A stretch of 64,000 bases of DNA, from positions 62,001-126,000 of the forward strand of contig WGLP01000009.1 of assembly GCA_016125505.1 (NCBI GenBank), written 5' to 3'. A model generated the notes under the pieces. That model saw only the letters and a list, made by a program, of their open reading frames with translations, was not told the origin of the DNA and made no database searches. Made by a program: the position numbers and the translations under genes. Below are positions 50,627 through 58,624 of this stretch, in pieces; position 1 is the first letter of the stretch; each line of letters opens with the position of its first letter. This DNA comes from Gammaproteobacteria bacterium. GTDB lineage: Bacteria; Pseudomonadota; Gammaproteobacteria; UBA6429; Thiohalophilaceae.

Positions 50627-52000
50627 ATGCCCAAACTGGAATTCGATCAGGAGTTAATTCGGCGCTACGATACTTCGGGGCCTCGCTATACGTCGTACCC
50701 TACTGCCGCCCAATTCACAACGGATTTCACCGCCGCGTCTTACCACGAGCAGGTCGAGCTCAGTAACGGCAGCGGCCGGCCTTTGTCCCTGTATTTCCAT
50801 ATCCCGTTCTGCGACACCGTGTGCTTTTATTGCGCCTGCAACAAAGTGATCACCAAGAACCGCGCGCATGCCCAGCCCTATCTGAACAATGTCTACAAGG
50901 AACTCGCCATGCAGGCGGCCATGTTCGATACCTCGCGTCCGGTGGATCAGTTACATTGGGGTGGCGGTACCCCGACGTTCATCAGTCATGCCCAGATGCG
51001 CGAGCTGATGCAGGTCACACGGGACCACTTTGCCCTGCACGACGATGACAGCGGCGAATATTCCATTGAAGTCGATCCGCGTGAGGCCGATGCAGACACC
51101 ATCGCACTGTTACGAGAATTGGGCTTTAACCGCCTGAGTCTCGGTGTACAGGATTTCGACCCGCGCGTACAAAAGGCCGTTAACCGTATCCAAAGCGTGG
51201 CGCAAACTGCGGAAGTCCTGAACGCCGCGCGCGCTACCGGCTTTCATTCTGTCAGCGTGGATTTGATCTATGGTCTGCCCCATCAAACCGTGGCTTCGTT
51301 TAATACCACCCTGCAGACTGTACTCGAGCTGTCACCGGATCGCCTGTCAGTCTTCAATTACGCGCACCTGCCTGACCTGTTCAAGACCCAGCGTCAAATC
51401 AGGACCGAGGATATCCCCTCACCGTCAACCAAGCTGGCGATCCTGCAGGATTGCATCGAAACCCTGACAGCCGCAGGTTACATATATATAGGAATGGATC
51501 ACTTCGCCAAGCCCGATGATGAACTGGCGCGCGCCCAGGCAAGTGGTTCGCTCTATCGCAACTTCCAGGGCTATTCCACCCATGCCGATTGCGATCTCAT
51601 CGGTATCGGTGCCACATCCATTGGCAAAGTGCATGATTGTTACAGTCAGAATCAGCGGACCCTGGACGATTACGCCAAGTGCATCGCAGCGGATCAGTTA
51701 CCCGTGTTTCGCGGTGTCACACTGGATGCCGATGACAAGTTGCGCCGCGAGGTCATTACGCAATTGATTTGTCATTTCTCTCTCGACATTAGCGATATCG
51801 AAGCACGCCACGACATTCGCTTTGCAGACTATTTCGCAAATGCCTTGCCACAACTCCAAACAATGGCAGCCGATGGCCTGCTCGAAATCGACAACAAGCG
51901 GATAACGGTCACCGGCCGCGGTAGCCTCCTGATACGCAACATCTGTATGACCTTCGATAAATACCTCACCGGACAACAGCGCTTTTCCAAAGTCATTTAA
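50627..52000 (+). CDS. hemN: Oxygen-independent coproporphyrinogen III oxidase
   Basis: 457 residues, radical-SAM enzyme converting coproporphyrinogen III to protoporphyrinogen IX without oxygen. The 4Fe-4S site is FCDTVCFYCACNKV (CxxxCxxC plus an extra Cys, about 63-76). The leading SGPRYTSYPTAAQF (about 15-28) is typical of HemN, and WGGGTPTF (about 106-113) and VDPREAD are radical-SAM elements. The C-terminal HemN domain is complete. Heme supply in low oxygen fits the many cytochromes nearby and the FNR-like box. Confidence 0.95.
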   Translation: MPKLEFDQELIRRYDTSGPRYTSYPTAAQFTTDFTAASYHEQVELSNGSGRPLSLYFHIPFCDTVCFYCACNKVITKNRAHAQPYLNNVYKELAMQAAMFDTSRPVDQLHWGGGTPTFISHAQMRELMQVTRDHFALHDDDSGEYSIEVDPREADADTIALLRELGFNRLSLGVQDFDPRVQKAVNRIQSVAQTAEVLNAARATGFHSVSVDLIYGLPHQTVASFNTTLQTVLELSPDRLSVFNYAHLPDLFKTQRQIRTEDIPSPSTKLAILQDCIETLTAAGYIYIGMDHFAKPDDELARAQASGSLYRNFQGYSTHADCDLIGIGATSIGKVHDCYSQNQRTLDDYAKCIAADQLPVFRGVTLDADDKLRREVITQLICHFSLDISDIEARHDIRFADYFANALPQLQTMAADGLLEIDNKRITVTGRGSLLIRNICMTFDKYLTGQQRFSKVI

Positions 52001-52030
52001 GGCCCTGAGACGGCCGCAAAAAAATACATA

Positions 52031-52059
52031 TTGCGTATATTAGAGTTTTCTAATATTAT
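52031..52059 (+). promoter_or_regulatory. Promoter with embedded palindromic operator for the ArsR gene
   Basis: TTGCGT (52031-52036), 17 bases, TATTAT (52054-52059). Between and across them lies the perfect inverted repeat ATATTAGA-GTTT-TCTAATAT (52037-52056), the shape expected for an ArsR/SmtB repressor site. The leader to the ArsR start is about 195 bases. Confidence 0.55.
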
Positions 52060-52157
52060 TACCCTTGTCTTGCGGTGCGGGTATTACGGCCTGGCGCACC
52101 GGGAGGCATGTCTTGTTAAGTACGCTCCCTATAAATCCTGTCGCCGATGTTGAATAA

Positions 52158-52262
52158 ATGAATGAGCAGTTTATGCAATTACATTCTGTGAACATCGCAC
52201 TGCCTGTCACGCAACCACGTGCTATAACCCCATCCATTTCCAGGAAGGAGATGTCGCTATGA
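52158..52262 (+). CDS. Possible 34-codon upstream ORF overlapping the ArsR start
   Basis: ATG 52158 opens a frame (MNEQFMQLHSVNIALPVTQP, 34 codons) ending at TGA 52262, which overlaps the arsR ATG (52259) by four bases (ATGA). It has no ribosome-binding site and may be chance. If translated, it could couple translation of the regulator. It is the only coding candidate in this leader. Confidence 0.2.
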   Translation: MNEQFMQLHSVNIALPVTQPRAITPSISRKEMSL

Positions 52263-52546
52263 AATGCAAAAGTGAATGCACAGCGGAAGTACTCAAGGCC
52301 ATCGCCCACCCAACCCGACTGCGAATCCTGTGTACCCTGAAACTTCAGGAACTTCAGGTACAGACCCTGATGGAGCGAACCCACACCACGCAAAGTAACA
52401 TCTCGCAACATCTCGCCCTGCTGAAAGAACGGCAAATCCTGGTGACACGTCGCGATGCCAACCGAATCTTCTATCGCATTCGCGATCCGAAACTGGTCGA
52501 ACTTATCCTGTTAATGCGCGACATCTACTGCAACCAGGCGGCCTGA
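52259..52546 (+). CDS. ArsR/SmtB-family transcriptional regulator
   Basis: 95 residues. Winged helix-turn-helix with the ArsR core HPTRLRILCTLKLQELQV (about 17-34) and recognition helix TQSNISQHLALLKERQILV (about 45-63). Cys3 and Cys7 at the N-terminus, Cys25 (in ILCTL) and Cys90 could bind metal or respond to thiols (arsenite-, Cd/Zn- or persulfide-type sensing). The target promoter may be its own, given the palindrome at 52037-52056. AAGGAG seven bases before ATG is a strong ribosome-binding site. Confidence 0.9.
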   Translation: MKCKSECTAEVLKAIAHPTRLRILCTLKLQELQVQTLMERTHTTQSNISQHLALLKERQILVTRRDANRIFYRIRDPKLVELILLMRDIYCNQAA

Positions 52547-52627
52547 TTCACGTCGCTTCTGCCTCGGCGCCAAACCCGTTACACTTTGCCCGGTCGTATT
52601 ATCGCGGCCTATGCTTGAAGCGAACTC

Positions 52628-53689
52628 ATGTCCAGTCTACTGCTTTACTGTCGTCCGGGTTTCGAGGCGGAATGCGCCAGTGAAATCCTCGAGCTTCCCG
52701 CCCGGGTCCCGGGTGAAACACGTTACGATCCACGTTGCGGATATGTGCTGTTCATGCCGACAGATGCCGATACCGCTGTGCAGCTGCATGCCCAGCTCGC
52801 CTTCACCCAGCTGGTGTTTACCCGGCAATGGTTTGTTGTTTGCGAATTTCTGAAGGACCTGCCGCGCGGCGATCGCATCGCGCCCCTGCTTGCCAGTGCG
52901 CACAAACTTGGACGGCAATTTTGCGATGTCTTCATCGAAACGCCGGACAGTGACGCAAGCAAGCCGTTGCTGCCCTTGTGCCGTGCCTTGCGCACACCGC
53001 TGGAACAAGGTCTCAAACAAGCCAAGCTGCTGGGTAAAACGACTGCATCGTCACCGCGCTTACATGTGTGCTTCTTTACTACGGATTATGCCGCCCTGGG
53101 TTACGCGCACACGAGCAACAGTTCGCCCTGGCCCATGGGCATCCCCCGCCTAAGGCGCCTGCATGACGCGCCCAGTCGTTCCGCGCAGAAACTCGAAGAG
53201 GCCTTGCGCGTACTGTTAAATGAAGAAGAACGTCAGCGCTATTTACAGGCCGGCATGCAGGCAGTGGACCTGGGCGCCGCCCCCGGCGGCTGGAGCTGGA
53301 TCATGGCGCGGCAAGGTATTCATGTCGATGCCGTGGATAACGGGCAATTGGCCGCAAGCGCGATTGCAACGGGATTCATCGAGCACATCCGCGCCGATGG
53401 CTTTCGGTATCGGCCGGTAAAAACCGTGGACTGGCTGCTGTGCGACATGGTGGAACAACCCTCGCGCATCGCCGAGTTAATCGGGCAATGGTTTGTGCGT
53501 GGACTGTGCCGCCACGCTATCTTTAATCTCAAGTTACCGATGAAGAAACGCTTTCAGGAGTATAAACTTTGCCTGAAAACCTTGCGCGGGATGCTGGCGC
53601 AAACCGGGCGCGAATATGAAATCAGGGGCCGTCAGCTCTATCATGACCGGGATGAGATCACCCTGTGTATCACCACAAGGTCGCCCTGA
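52628..53689 (+). CDS. rlmM: 23S rRNA 2'-O-methyltransferase RlmM
   Basis: 353 residues. RlmM methylates C2498 of 23S rRNA. The N-terminal THUMP-like part (about 1-180) ends before APSRSAQKLEEAL (Lys at about 187, an active-site Lys), then comes the SAM-binding loop DLGAAPGGWSWIMA (about 215-228) and the catalytic region LLCDMVEQP (about 269-277). Lys in NLKLPMKKRF (about 300-309) is the third K-D-K-type residue. The gene is typical of gammaproteobacteria. It starts 81 bases after arsR. Confidence 0.95.
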   Translation: MSSLLLYCRPGFEAECASEILELPARVPGETRYDPRCGYVLFMPTDADTAVQLHAQLAFTQLVFTRQWFVVCEFLKDLPRGDRIAPLLASAHKLGRQFCDVFIETPDSDASKPLLPLCRALRTPLEQGLKQAKLLGKTTASSPRLHVCFFTTDYAALGYAHTSNSSPWPMGIPRLRRLHDAPSRSAQKLEEALRVLLNEEERQRYLQAGMQAVDLGAAPGGWSWIMARQGIHVDAVDNGQLAASAIATGFIEHIRADGFRYRPVKTVDWLLCDMVEQPSRIAELIGQWFVRGLCRHAIFNLKLPMKKRFQEYKLCLKTLRGMLAQTGREYEIRGRQLYHDRDEITLCITTRSP

Positions 53690-53846
53690 CTACCCCGGAA
53701 AAACGGCACACGGCCAGGCTGAACCCGGGCTGAATACGCTGCGCAGTCGCTGAAATCGGATTTTTTTCTTTTTTACCGCGACGGATAGCCCTGCCCATTG
53801 CGTTCTCTAAGGTAATGCAACAACGTATTCCAGTGAGGAAAATAGT

Positions 53847-54452
53847 ATGAAAAAGTCCGTCGTTTCCGCCTTCGTCATGAGCGGCGTATTCTTCAGTTCA
53901 CTTGCCCTGGCACAGGGTGGTAGCGGCAAGTTCATGCAATATTTCGACACCAACAAGGATGGCGTGGTTACCCTCGATGAATTCGAGGCGGCCATGACAA
54001 CCCGCTTCGAACAGATGGACGCAAATCATGACGGCAAGGTTACTTTTGCAGAATTTCAAAATTATCTCAAACAACGCCGACAAGAACGCAAGCTGGCACG
54101 GCTTAAACTTATGGACAGCAACGGTGACGGTCAGGTCAGCAAGGAGGAGTTCGTCGCGTATCAGACCAAAAAGGCCGAGTCGCGATTTGAGCGTTTGGAC
54201 AAAAATCACGATGGCGTGCTGAGCGCGGATGAGCTGGATCGCAAAGGCTGTGGTCATCACCATCGTTTCAACGGGAAGGGTCTGTTCCACAAACTGGATG
54301 CCAACGGTGACGGTGTGATTACGCAGGAAGAAAGTCGCGCAGCCTGGTCGGCCTGGTTCACCAGGCTTGATGCCAACGGCGACAAGGTTGTGACCACCGA
54401 CGAAGTCAATGCATTTCGCGAACAGCGGTTTGCACCCGGGCCTAAGAAGTAA
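53847..54452 (+). CDS. Exported EF-hand calcium-binding protein
   Basis: 201 residues: signal peptide (cleavage near SLALA-QG, about 24) and six EF-hand-type loops. These are DTNKDGVVTLDEF, DANHDGKVTFAEF, DSNGDGQVSKEEF, DKNHDGVLSADEL, DANGDGVITQEES and DANGDKVVTTDEV; the last lacks the Gly. Most loops look able to bind Ca2+. A His cluster (GCGHHHRFNGKG) lies between loops 4 and 5. Probably a periplasmic calcium buffer or sensor. It is the first of three genes with sigma and anti-sigma factors, 13 bases apart, so it may be linked to their signal. Confidence 0.85.
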   Translation: MKKSVVSAFVMSGVFFSSLALAQGGSGKFMQYFDTNKDGVVTLDEFEAAMTTRFEQMDANHDGKVTFAEFQNYLKQRRQERKLARLKLMDSNGDGQVSKEEFVAYQTKKAESRFERLDKNHDGVLSADELDRKGCGHHHRFNGKGLFHKLDANGDGVITQEESRAAWSAWFTRLDANGDKVVTTDEVNAFREQRFAPGPKK

Positions 54453-54465
54453 TACTGACCACGCG

Positions 54466-55038
54466 ATGGATTCCACCACCCGCGAGATACAACAGCTGCA
54501 GCAGGTTGCGCAAGGTGATAAGCACGCCTTTGCGCACCTGCTGTCGGCTTATCTGCCCTCTCTGCTGGCCTTCATCAAACGTTACATCAAGGAACATGCA
54601 CAGGCAGAGGATATCGCACAGGAAACGTTTTTGCGGGTGTGGCAACGCGCAAGAGACTGGGAGGCGCGGGAGCACTCGCCGCGTAGCTGGATCTTTCGTA
54701 TTGCGTTTAATTTATGCATCGATCATATCCGTAAACAGAAACCGACGACCGATATGCTGGATGCATTGATCGAACCGCATTCGCCCGAAGTGATGGCGAT
54801 AGCACAGAATCAACATCGACACTTGCAATTTGCCTTGGATCGTCTGCCTGAACGTCAGCGCACGGCACTTTACCTGTGCGCATTTAACGGACTGTCGAAC
54901 AAAGAGGCGGCGGCGATCATGAAACTCGGCGTTGACGCCCTGGAATCCCTGCTCGCGCGCGCACGTCGAACCCTGCGCGAGTATTTTGCCAACCTGGAGA
55001 GTGAAACCCATGAAGCCAAAGTTTCTGTCACCCGCTGA
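54466..55038 (+). CDS. ECF-type sigma-70 factor
   Basis: 190 residues from ATG 54466 (frame open from 54409, inside the EF-hand gene). Region 2 holds QAEDIAQETFLRVWQRARDW (about 45-64), and region 4 LPERQRTALYLCAFNGLSNKEAA with the helix LGVDALESLLARARRTLR. Regions 1 and 3 are absent, as in ECF factors. The anti-sigma gene downstream overlaps its end by 29 bases. There is no ribosome-binding site at the start, suggesting coupling to the EF-hand gene 13 bases upstream. Confidence 0.9.
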   Translation: MDSTTREIQQLQQVAQGDKHAFAHLLSAYLPSLLAFIKRYIKEHAQAEDIAQETFLRVWQRARDWEAREHSPRSWIFRIAFNLCIDHIRKQKPTTDMLDALIEPHSPEVMAIAQNQHRHLQFALDRLPERQRTALYLCAFNGLSNKEAAAIMKLGVDALESLLARARRTLREYFANLESETHEAKVSVTR

Positions 55039-55555
55039 ACACCGGGCCTACGCGATCCTTGAGGCATACGGTAGCTGGCCGGAGTGCTGGCCTGTCGAGG
55101 AACGCCAAACGACTCGGGAGAGCATCGCGCACTCACCGCAACTGCAACGGTATCAGACGGACATCGCCGATCTCGACCAGCGCATCCAGGCCGAACAGGC
55201 GGCCGCCCTGCCCACTCAGGCCGAGGTGCTGAACTTGCAACAGCGTATTCTCACCAGTCTGCCCGCCTCCACGACACCAATGCGTGCCGACCGGATTATT
55301 AAACGCGATAGATTTTTGCGACGCTGGTGGTCCACACCGCGTCTTGCGCTGGCCCTGGCCAGTGCCGCGCTTATCGCCATCGTGATCCATGTGTCACCGA
55401 CGACGCCTCCGCTGAACGATACCGCTACGGGCAACCAGTATGAAGCCTGGGCGTGGTACGACATTACCGACCAGGATCTGCCTGCAGCTAACAACTCAAC
55501 GACCGTGAGCATGACCGACCTGATCGATCTGGAAATCGGCGAAGACGGTGGTTGA
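55010..55555 (+). CDS. Putative anti-sigma factor, single membrane helix
   Basis: 181 residues from ATG 55010. The cytoplasmic N-terminal part (about 1-105) is helical, then comes one membrane helix (LALALASAALIAIVIHVS, about 110-127) and a short acidic periplasmic tail. No zinc-finger HxxxCxxC motif is present. The position directly after and overlapping the ECF sigma gene is the evidence for the role. Together with the EF-hand protein this could be an envelope-stress or calcium-responsive trio; the signal is unknown. Confidence 0.7.
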   Translation: MKPKFLSPAEHRAYAILEAYGSWPECWPVEERQTTRESIAHSPQLQRYQTDIADLDQRIQAEQAAALPTQAEVLNLQQRILTSLPASTTPMRADRIIKRDRFLRRWWSTPRLALALASAALIAIVIHVSPTTPPLNDTATGNQYEAWAWYDITDQDLPAANNSTTVSMTDLIDLEIGEDGG

Positions 55556-55643
55556 GCGTCGATCAACCCGTGAGTGCGTCTTGCATTTCACCGTGGTCGC
55601 GTGAAAAAATTGTCTCTCACTGCAACAATCCCTGCCTGACTAC

Positions 55644-56156
55644 ATGAGCCGCTATCGCGCACCCGTACCGCCGTCTTCGCCTTATATCACCGCGCAAGGT
55701 TATGCACGACTGGAACAGGAACAGCGTGACCTGTGGCAGCGGCGCGCCGAAGTCACCAAGGCCTTGTCCGCCGCCGCCGCAGAAGGCGATCGATCCGAGA
55801 ATGCCGAATATATCTATCGCAAGAAAGAACTGCGTGAAATCGATCGGCGCATTCGCTATCTGCAAAAACGCCTGCCCATCCTCAAGGTTGTGCGTCAGGC
55901 ACCCAGCGATCCCGGGCGGGTCTTTTTCAATGCCAGGGTGTCGCTGGAAGACGCGGCAGGGTCGACTGTCACTTATCGCATTGTGGGCGCGGACGAACTG
56001 GATACCCAGCGCGGACATATCAGTATCGATTCTCCGCTCGCCAAGGCGCTGCTCAAACATCAGATCGATGACGAGATCCGCTTTGAATCCCCTCAGGGCG
56101 AACAGGTTTATGTCATCCTCGACATTGACTATCCGACCGACACAGACAACGTTTAG
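55644..56156 (+). CDS. greB: Transcription elongation factor GreB
   Basis: 170 residues: N-terminal coiled coil (YARLEQEQRDLWQRRAEVTK, about 20-39) with the acidic tip AEGDRSENAEYIYRKKELREI (about 48-68), and a C-terminal FKBP-like domain with FNARVSLEDAAG. It stimulates RNA polymerase transcript cleavage. The length and the GREB-like SPYITAQGYARL opening distinguish it from GreA (about 158 residues). It is a single gene with an 88-base upstream space. Confidence 0.95.
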   Translation: MSRYRAPVPPSSPYITAQGYARLEQEQRDLWQRRAEVTKALSAAAAEGDRSENAEYIYRKKELREIDRRIRYLQKRLPILKVVRQAPSDPGRVFFNARVSLEDAAGSTVTYRIVGADELDTQRGHISIDSPLAKALLKHQIDDEIRFESPQGEQVYVILDIDYPTDTDNV

Positions 56157-56197
56157 CAGCTACGGACGCGAGTCTTGTGCCCCACTTCACATGTTTC

Positions 56198-56227
56198 TTG
56201 ACATCCCCCCCTGCGATTAGGGAATAT
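56198..56227 (+). promoter_or_regulatory. Sigma-70-type promoter of the kinase/heme-sensor operon
   Basis: TTGACA (56198-56203), 18 bases containing a C-run, then GAATAT (56222-56227). The kinase ATG is 81 bases downstream. No palindrome overlaps it. Confidence 0.5.
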
Positions 56228-56307
56228 CGTTTACCCCCTCCATAACACACGAATTGCATTACCAGCAATTTGTGTCCGGTTGAATAACCCGGTTCGTAGC
56301 GCAGATC

Positions 56308-57720
56308 ATGACGGATACAGAACAGGCACATACCTTAAAATCGGGAAGCACGCTCGATTCCTACCAGATCCAACAGGTCCTGGGCGTCGGGGGCTTTGGC
56401 ATTACCTACAAGGCGCACGACCTGAATCTGGATTGCCTGGTCGCGATCAAGGAATATTTTCCCTCGCAATTGGCGGCACGGGCCACCGACGGTCAACACA
56501 TCCGGCCCCGATCCACTGCCGATCAGGCGGCCTATGAGTTTGGTCTGCAGCGTTTTATGGACGAGGCGCGCCTGTTAGCGAAGTTCTCCGATATGAACAT
56601 CGTGCGCGTGCGCCGCTTCTTCGAAGGCAATGGCACTGCCTATATCATCATGGACTATGAAGAAGGCCTGCCGCTGAGCCGTTATCTCATGCGCTGCAAG
56701 ACCCTGAGCGAAGACGAAGTCAACATGGTCTTCCAGCCGATCCTCAGTGGCTTGCGTGCGGTGCATGCCACCAATTTCCTGCATCGCGACATCAAGCCAC
56801 CCAATATCTATCTGCGCACCGGCGGTACCCCCGTGCTGCTGGATTTCGGTGCCGCCCGCCAGGCGGTCAATAACAAGGGGCGCGAAGTGACCAATCTCGG
56901 CACCCATTTTTATGCCCCCTACGAACAGTTCACGACCACCGAACAACAGGGCCCCTGGACGGATATTTACGGTTTGGGCGCCACCTTGTATCACTGCCTG
57001 ACCGGACGGGTCCCCCCCTCCTCTCTGGATCGCATGTCGGCCGCACATGCCAATCGCCAGGACCCCATGATCCCGGCCGTACATGCGTGTAAGGGGCGTT
57101 ATAGTGAAGACCTGTTGGCCTGCGCAGACTGGATGCTGCAACTGCGCGCCGAGAACCGGCCGCAAAGCACCGAAGAACTCATCGACATTTTCGCCAATAC
57201 CGGTGGTTCGCAAGTCACTGCAACCATCATCTCAAAAAACGACGTGGACTGGAGCGCCGAGCTGATTCGCCAGGCGGAACAGCATCTGGCGAAATATGTA
57301 GGCCCCCTGGCGGGCATGCTCGTCAAACAAACCATGAGCAAGGTGCATACCGTAGAGCAGCTATATCACGCCCTGGCCAGACACATCGACAACACCATCG
57401 CACGTGATCAATTCCTGAAGGAAGTGAATGTTGATGCCTCCATCACCTCGACACTCAACCGTCGTAATCATGCCACGACGGCACCACTGGCAGCGCCCAA
57501 TAGCGGGCCGAAGACGGCCGTCATGCCGCGTCAGATCGATCCGGCGCTGAGCGAAAAACTGGTGCAACAGCTGGCCTATCATATCGGCCCGATGTCGCGT
57601 CTGCTGGTGCGCCAGGTCGTGGAGGCAAACTATGACCTGGAACAAATAATCGATATACTGTCGCGCGAGTTACCCAGCGAGATGGAACGCGAACGTTTCC
57701 GCAAGGCGTTTAACCTATAA
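56308..57720 (+). CDS. Eukaryotic-type Ser/Thr protein kinase with C-terminal repeats
   Basis: 470 residues. The kinase domain spans about 19-300. Gly-rich loop GVGGFG (26-31), Lys48 in VAIKEYF, catalytic loop HRDIKPPN (159-166) and DFG at 179-181 are all present, so it should be active. There is no membrane helix. The C-terminal part has two copies (about 325-385 and 415-470) of a unit containing L-x-K-Y-V-G-P-L-A-G-M-L-V or I-G-P-M-S-R-L-L-V, a repeat I recognise from other bacterial signalling proteins without a known job. The heme sensor starts ten bases downstream, so the two are probably one pathway. Confidence 0.85.
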   Translation: MTDTEQAHTLKSGSTLDSYQIQQVLGVGGFGITYKAHDLNLDCLVAIKEYFPSQLAARATDGQHIRPRSTADQAAYEFGLQRFMDEARLLAKFSDMNIVRVRRFFEGNGTAYIIMDYEEGLPLSRYLMRCKTLSEDEVNMVFQPILSGLRAVHATNFLHRDIKPPNIYLRTGGTPVLLDFGAARQAVNNKGREVTNLGTHFYAPYEQFTTTEQQGPWTDIYGLGATLYHCLTGRVPPSSLDRMSAAHANRQDPMIPAVHACKGRYSEDLLACADWMLQLRAENRPQSTEELIDIFANTGGSQVTATIISKNDVDWSAELIRQAEQHLAKYVGPLAGMLVKQTMSKVHTVEQLYHALARHIDNTIARDQFLKEVNVDASITSTLNRRNHATTAPLAAPNSGPKTAVMPRQIDPALSEKLVQQLAYHIGPMSRLLVRQVVEANYDLEQIIDILSRELPSEMERERFRKAFNL

Positions 57721-57730
57721 CAAATAAAAA

Positions 57731-58621
57731 ATGCGCATCATTACCAAATTCAATCTCGTCTTGATCAGTGTTGGCGCCATTGCCATGGCAAGCAGTGGTT
57801 ACGTCAGCTACTACATCCTGCAGGAAAACGCCAAGCGCGAGGTCATTACGCATGCCGGTATGATGATGGAAGCGGCGCTGGCCATCCGCGGATATACCAT
57901 CAGCGAGATCCGGCCCCTGCTTGCCGATCAGATGCAAACCCATTTCCTGCCGCAGACCGTGCCGGCGTATGCCGCCACCACGAGTTTCGGCAAGCTACGC
58001 GAGGACCATCCGGATTACTCCTATAAGGAAGCGACGCTGAACCCGACCAACCCGCGGGATCGGGCCGTGGACTGGGAAAACGACATTATCCGTTCCTTTC
58101 GTGATCATTCCGATCAGCACCAGATCATCGGTACGCGTATGACACCCACCGGGCCGTCGCTTTATCTGGCGCGTCCCATCACGATTAATAACCCGCAATG
58201 CCTGAGCTGCCATAATGTGCCCAGCGAGGCGCCGCAAAGCATGCTGGCCCGCTACGGCAGCAACAACGGTTTCGGCTGGAAATTGCATGAAACCGTCGGC
58301 GCCCAGATCATCAGTGTGCCAATGTCCTTACCGCAGCACCACGCCCTTCTCGCCTTTTATAAATTCATGGCCATGCTTGGCAGTATCTTCCTGCTCATGA
58401 TCATCCTGCTCAACATTATGTTGCGCAGTATCATTCTGAAACCCATTGTGCGTATCGCCGCCGTGGCCGACGAGGTCAGTATGGGCAACATGCAGGTGAC
58501 GGAATTCGATGCCAGCGGCAAGGATGAGCTTTCCACGCTGGCCAGTTCATTCAATCGCATGCGCCGCAGCCTGCAAAAAGCCATGCGCATGCTCGAGGAC
58601 AGTCAACAGAAGTTTCACTAA
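57731..58621 (+). CDS. Membrane heme-c sensor: DUF3365 domain plus HAMP
   Basis: 296 residues. N-terminal membrane helix (about 8-30), periplasmic DUF3365 domain (about 40-205, as in Tll0287) with one CXXCH (157-161, CLSCH) for covalent heme. A second helix (about 213-233) and a HAMP domain (about 234-290, RIAAVADEVSMGNMQVTEF) follow. There is no output domain after HAMP. A c-type heme in the sensor suggests sensing redox state, oxygen or NO. Signalling may go through the kinase encoded ten bases upstream. Its heme needs the Ccm system found in this window. Confidence 0.85.
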   Translation: MRIITKFNLVLISVGAIAMASSGYVSYYILQENAKREVITHAGMMMEAALAIRGYTISEIRPLLADQMQTHFLPQTVPAYAATTSFGKLREDHPDYSYKEATLNPTNPRDRAVDWENDIIRSFRDHSDQHQIIGTRMTPTGPSLYLARPITINNPQCLSCHNVPSEAPQSMLARYGSNNGFGWKLHETVGAQIISVPMSLPQHHALLAFYKFMAMLGSIFLLMIILLNIMLRSIILKPIVRIAAVADEVSMGNMQVTEFDASGKDELSTLASSFNRMRRSLQKAMRMLEDSQQKFH

Positions 58622-58624
58622 GGT

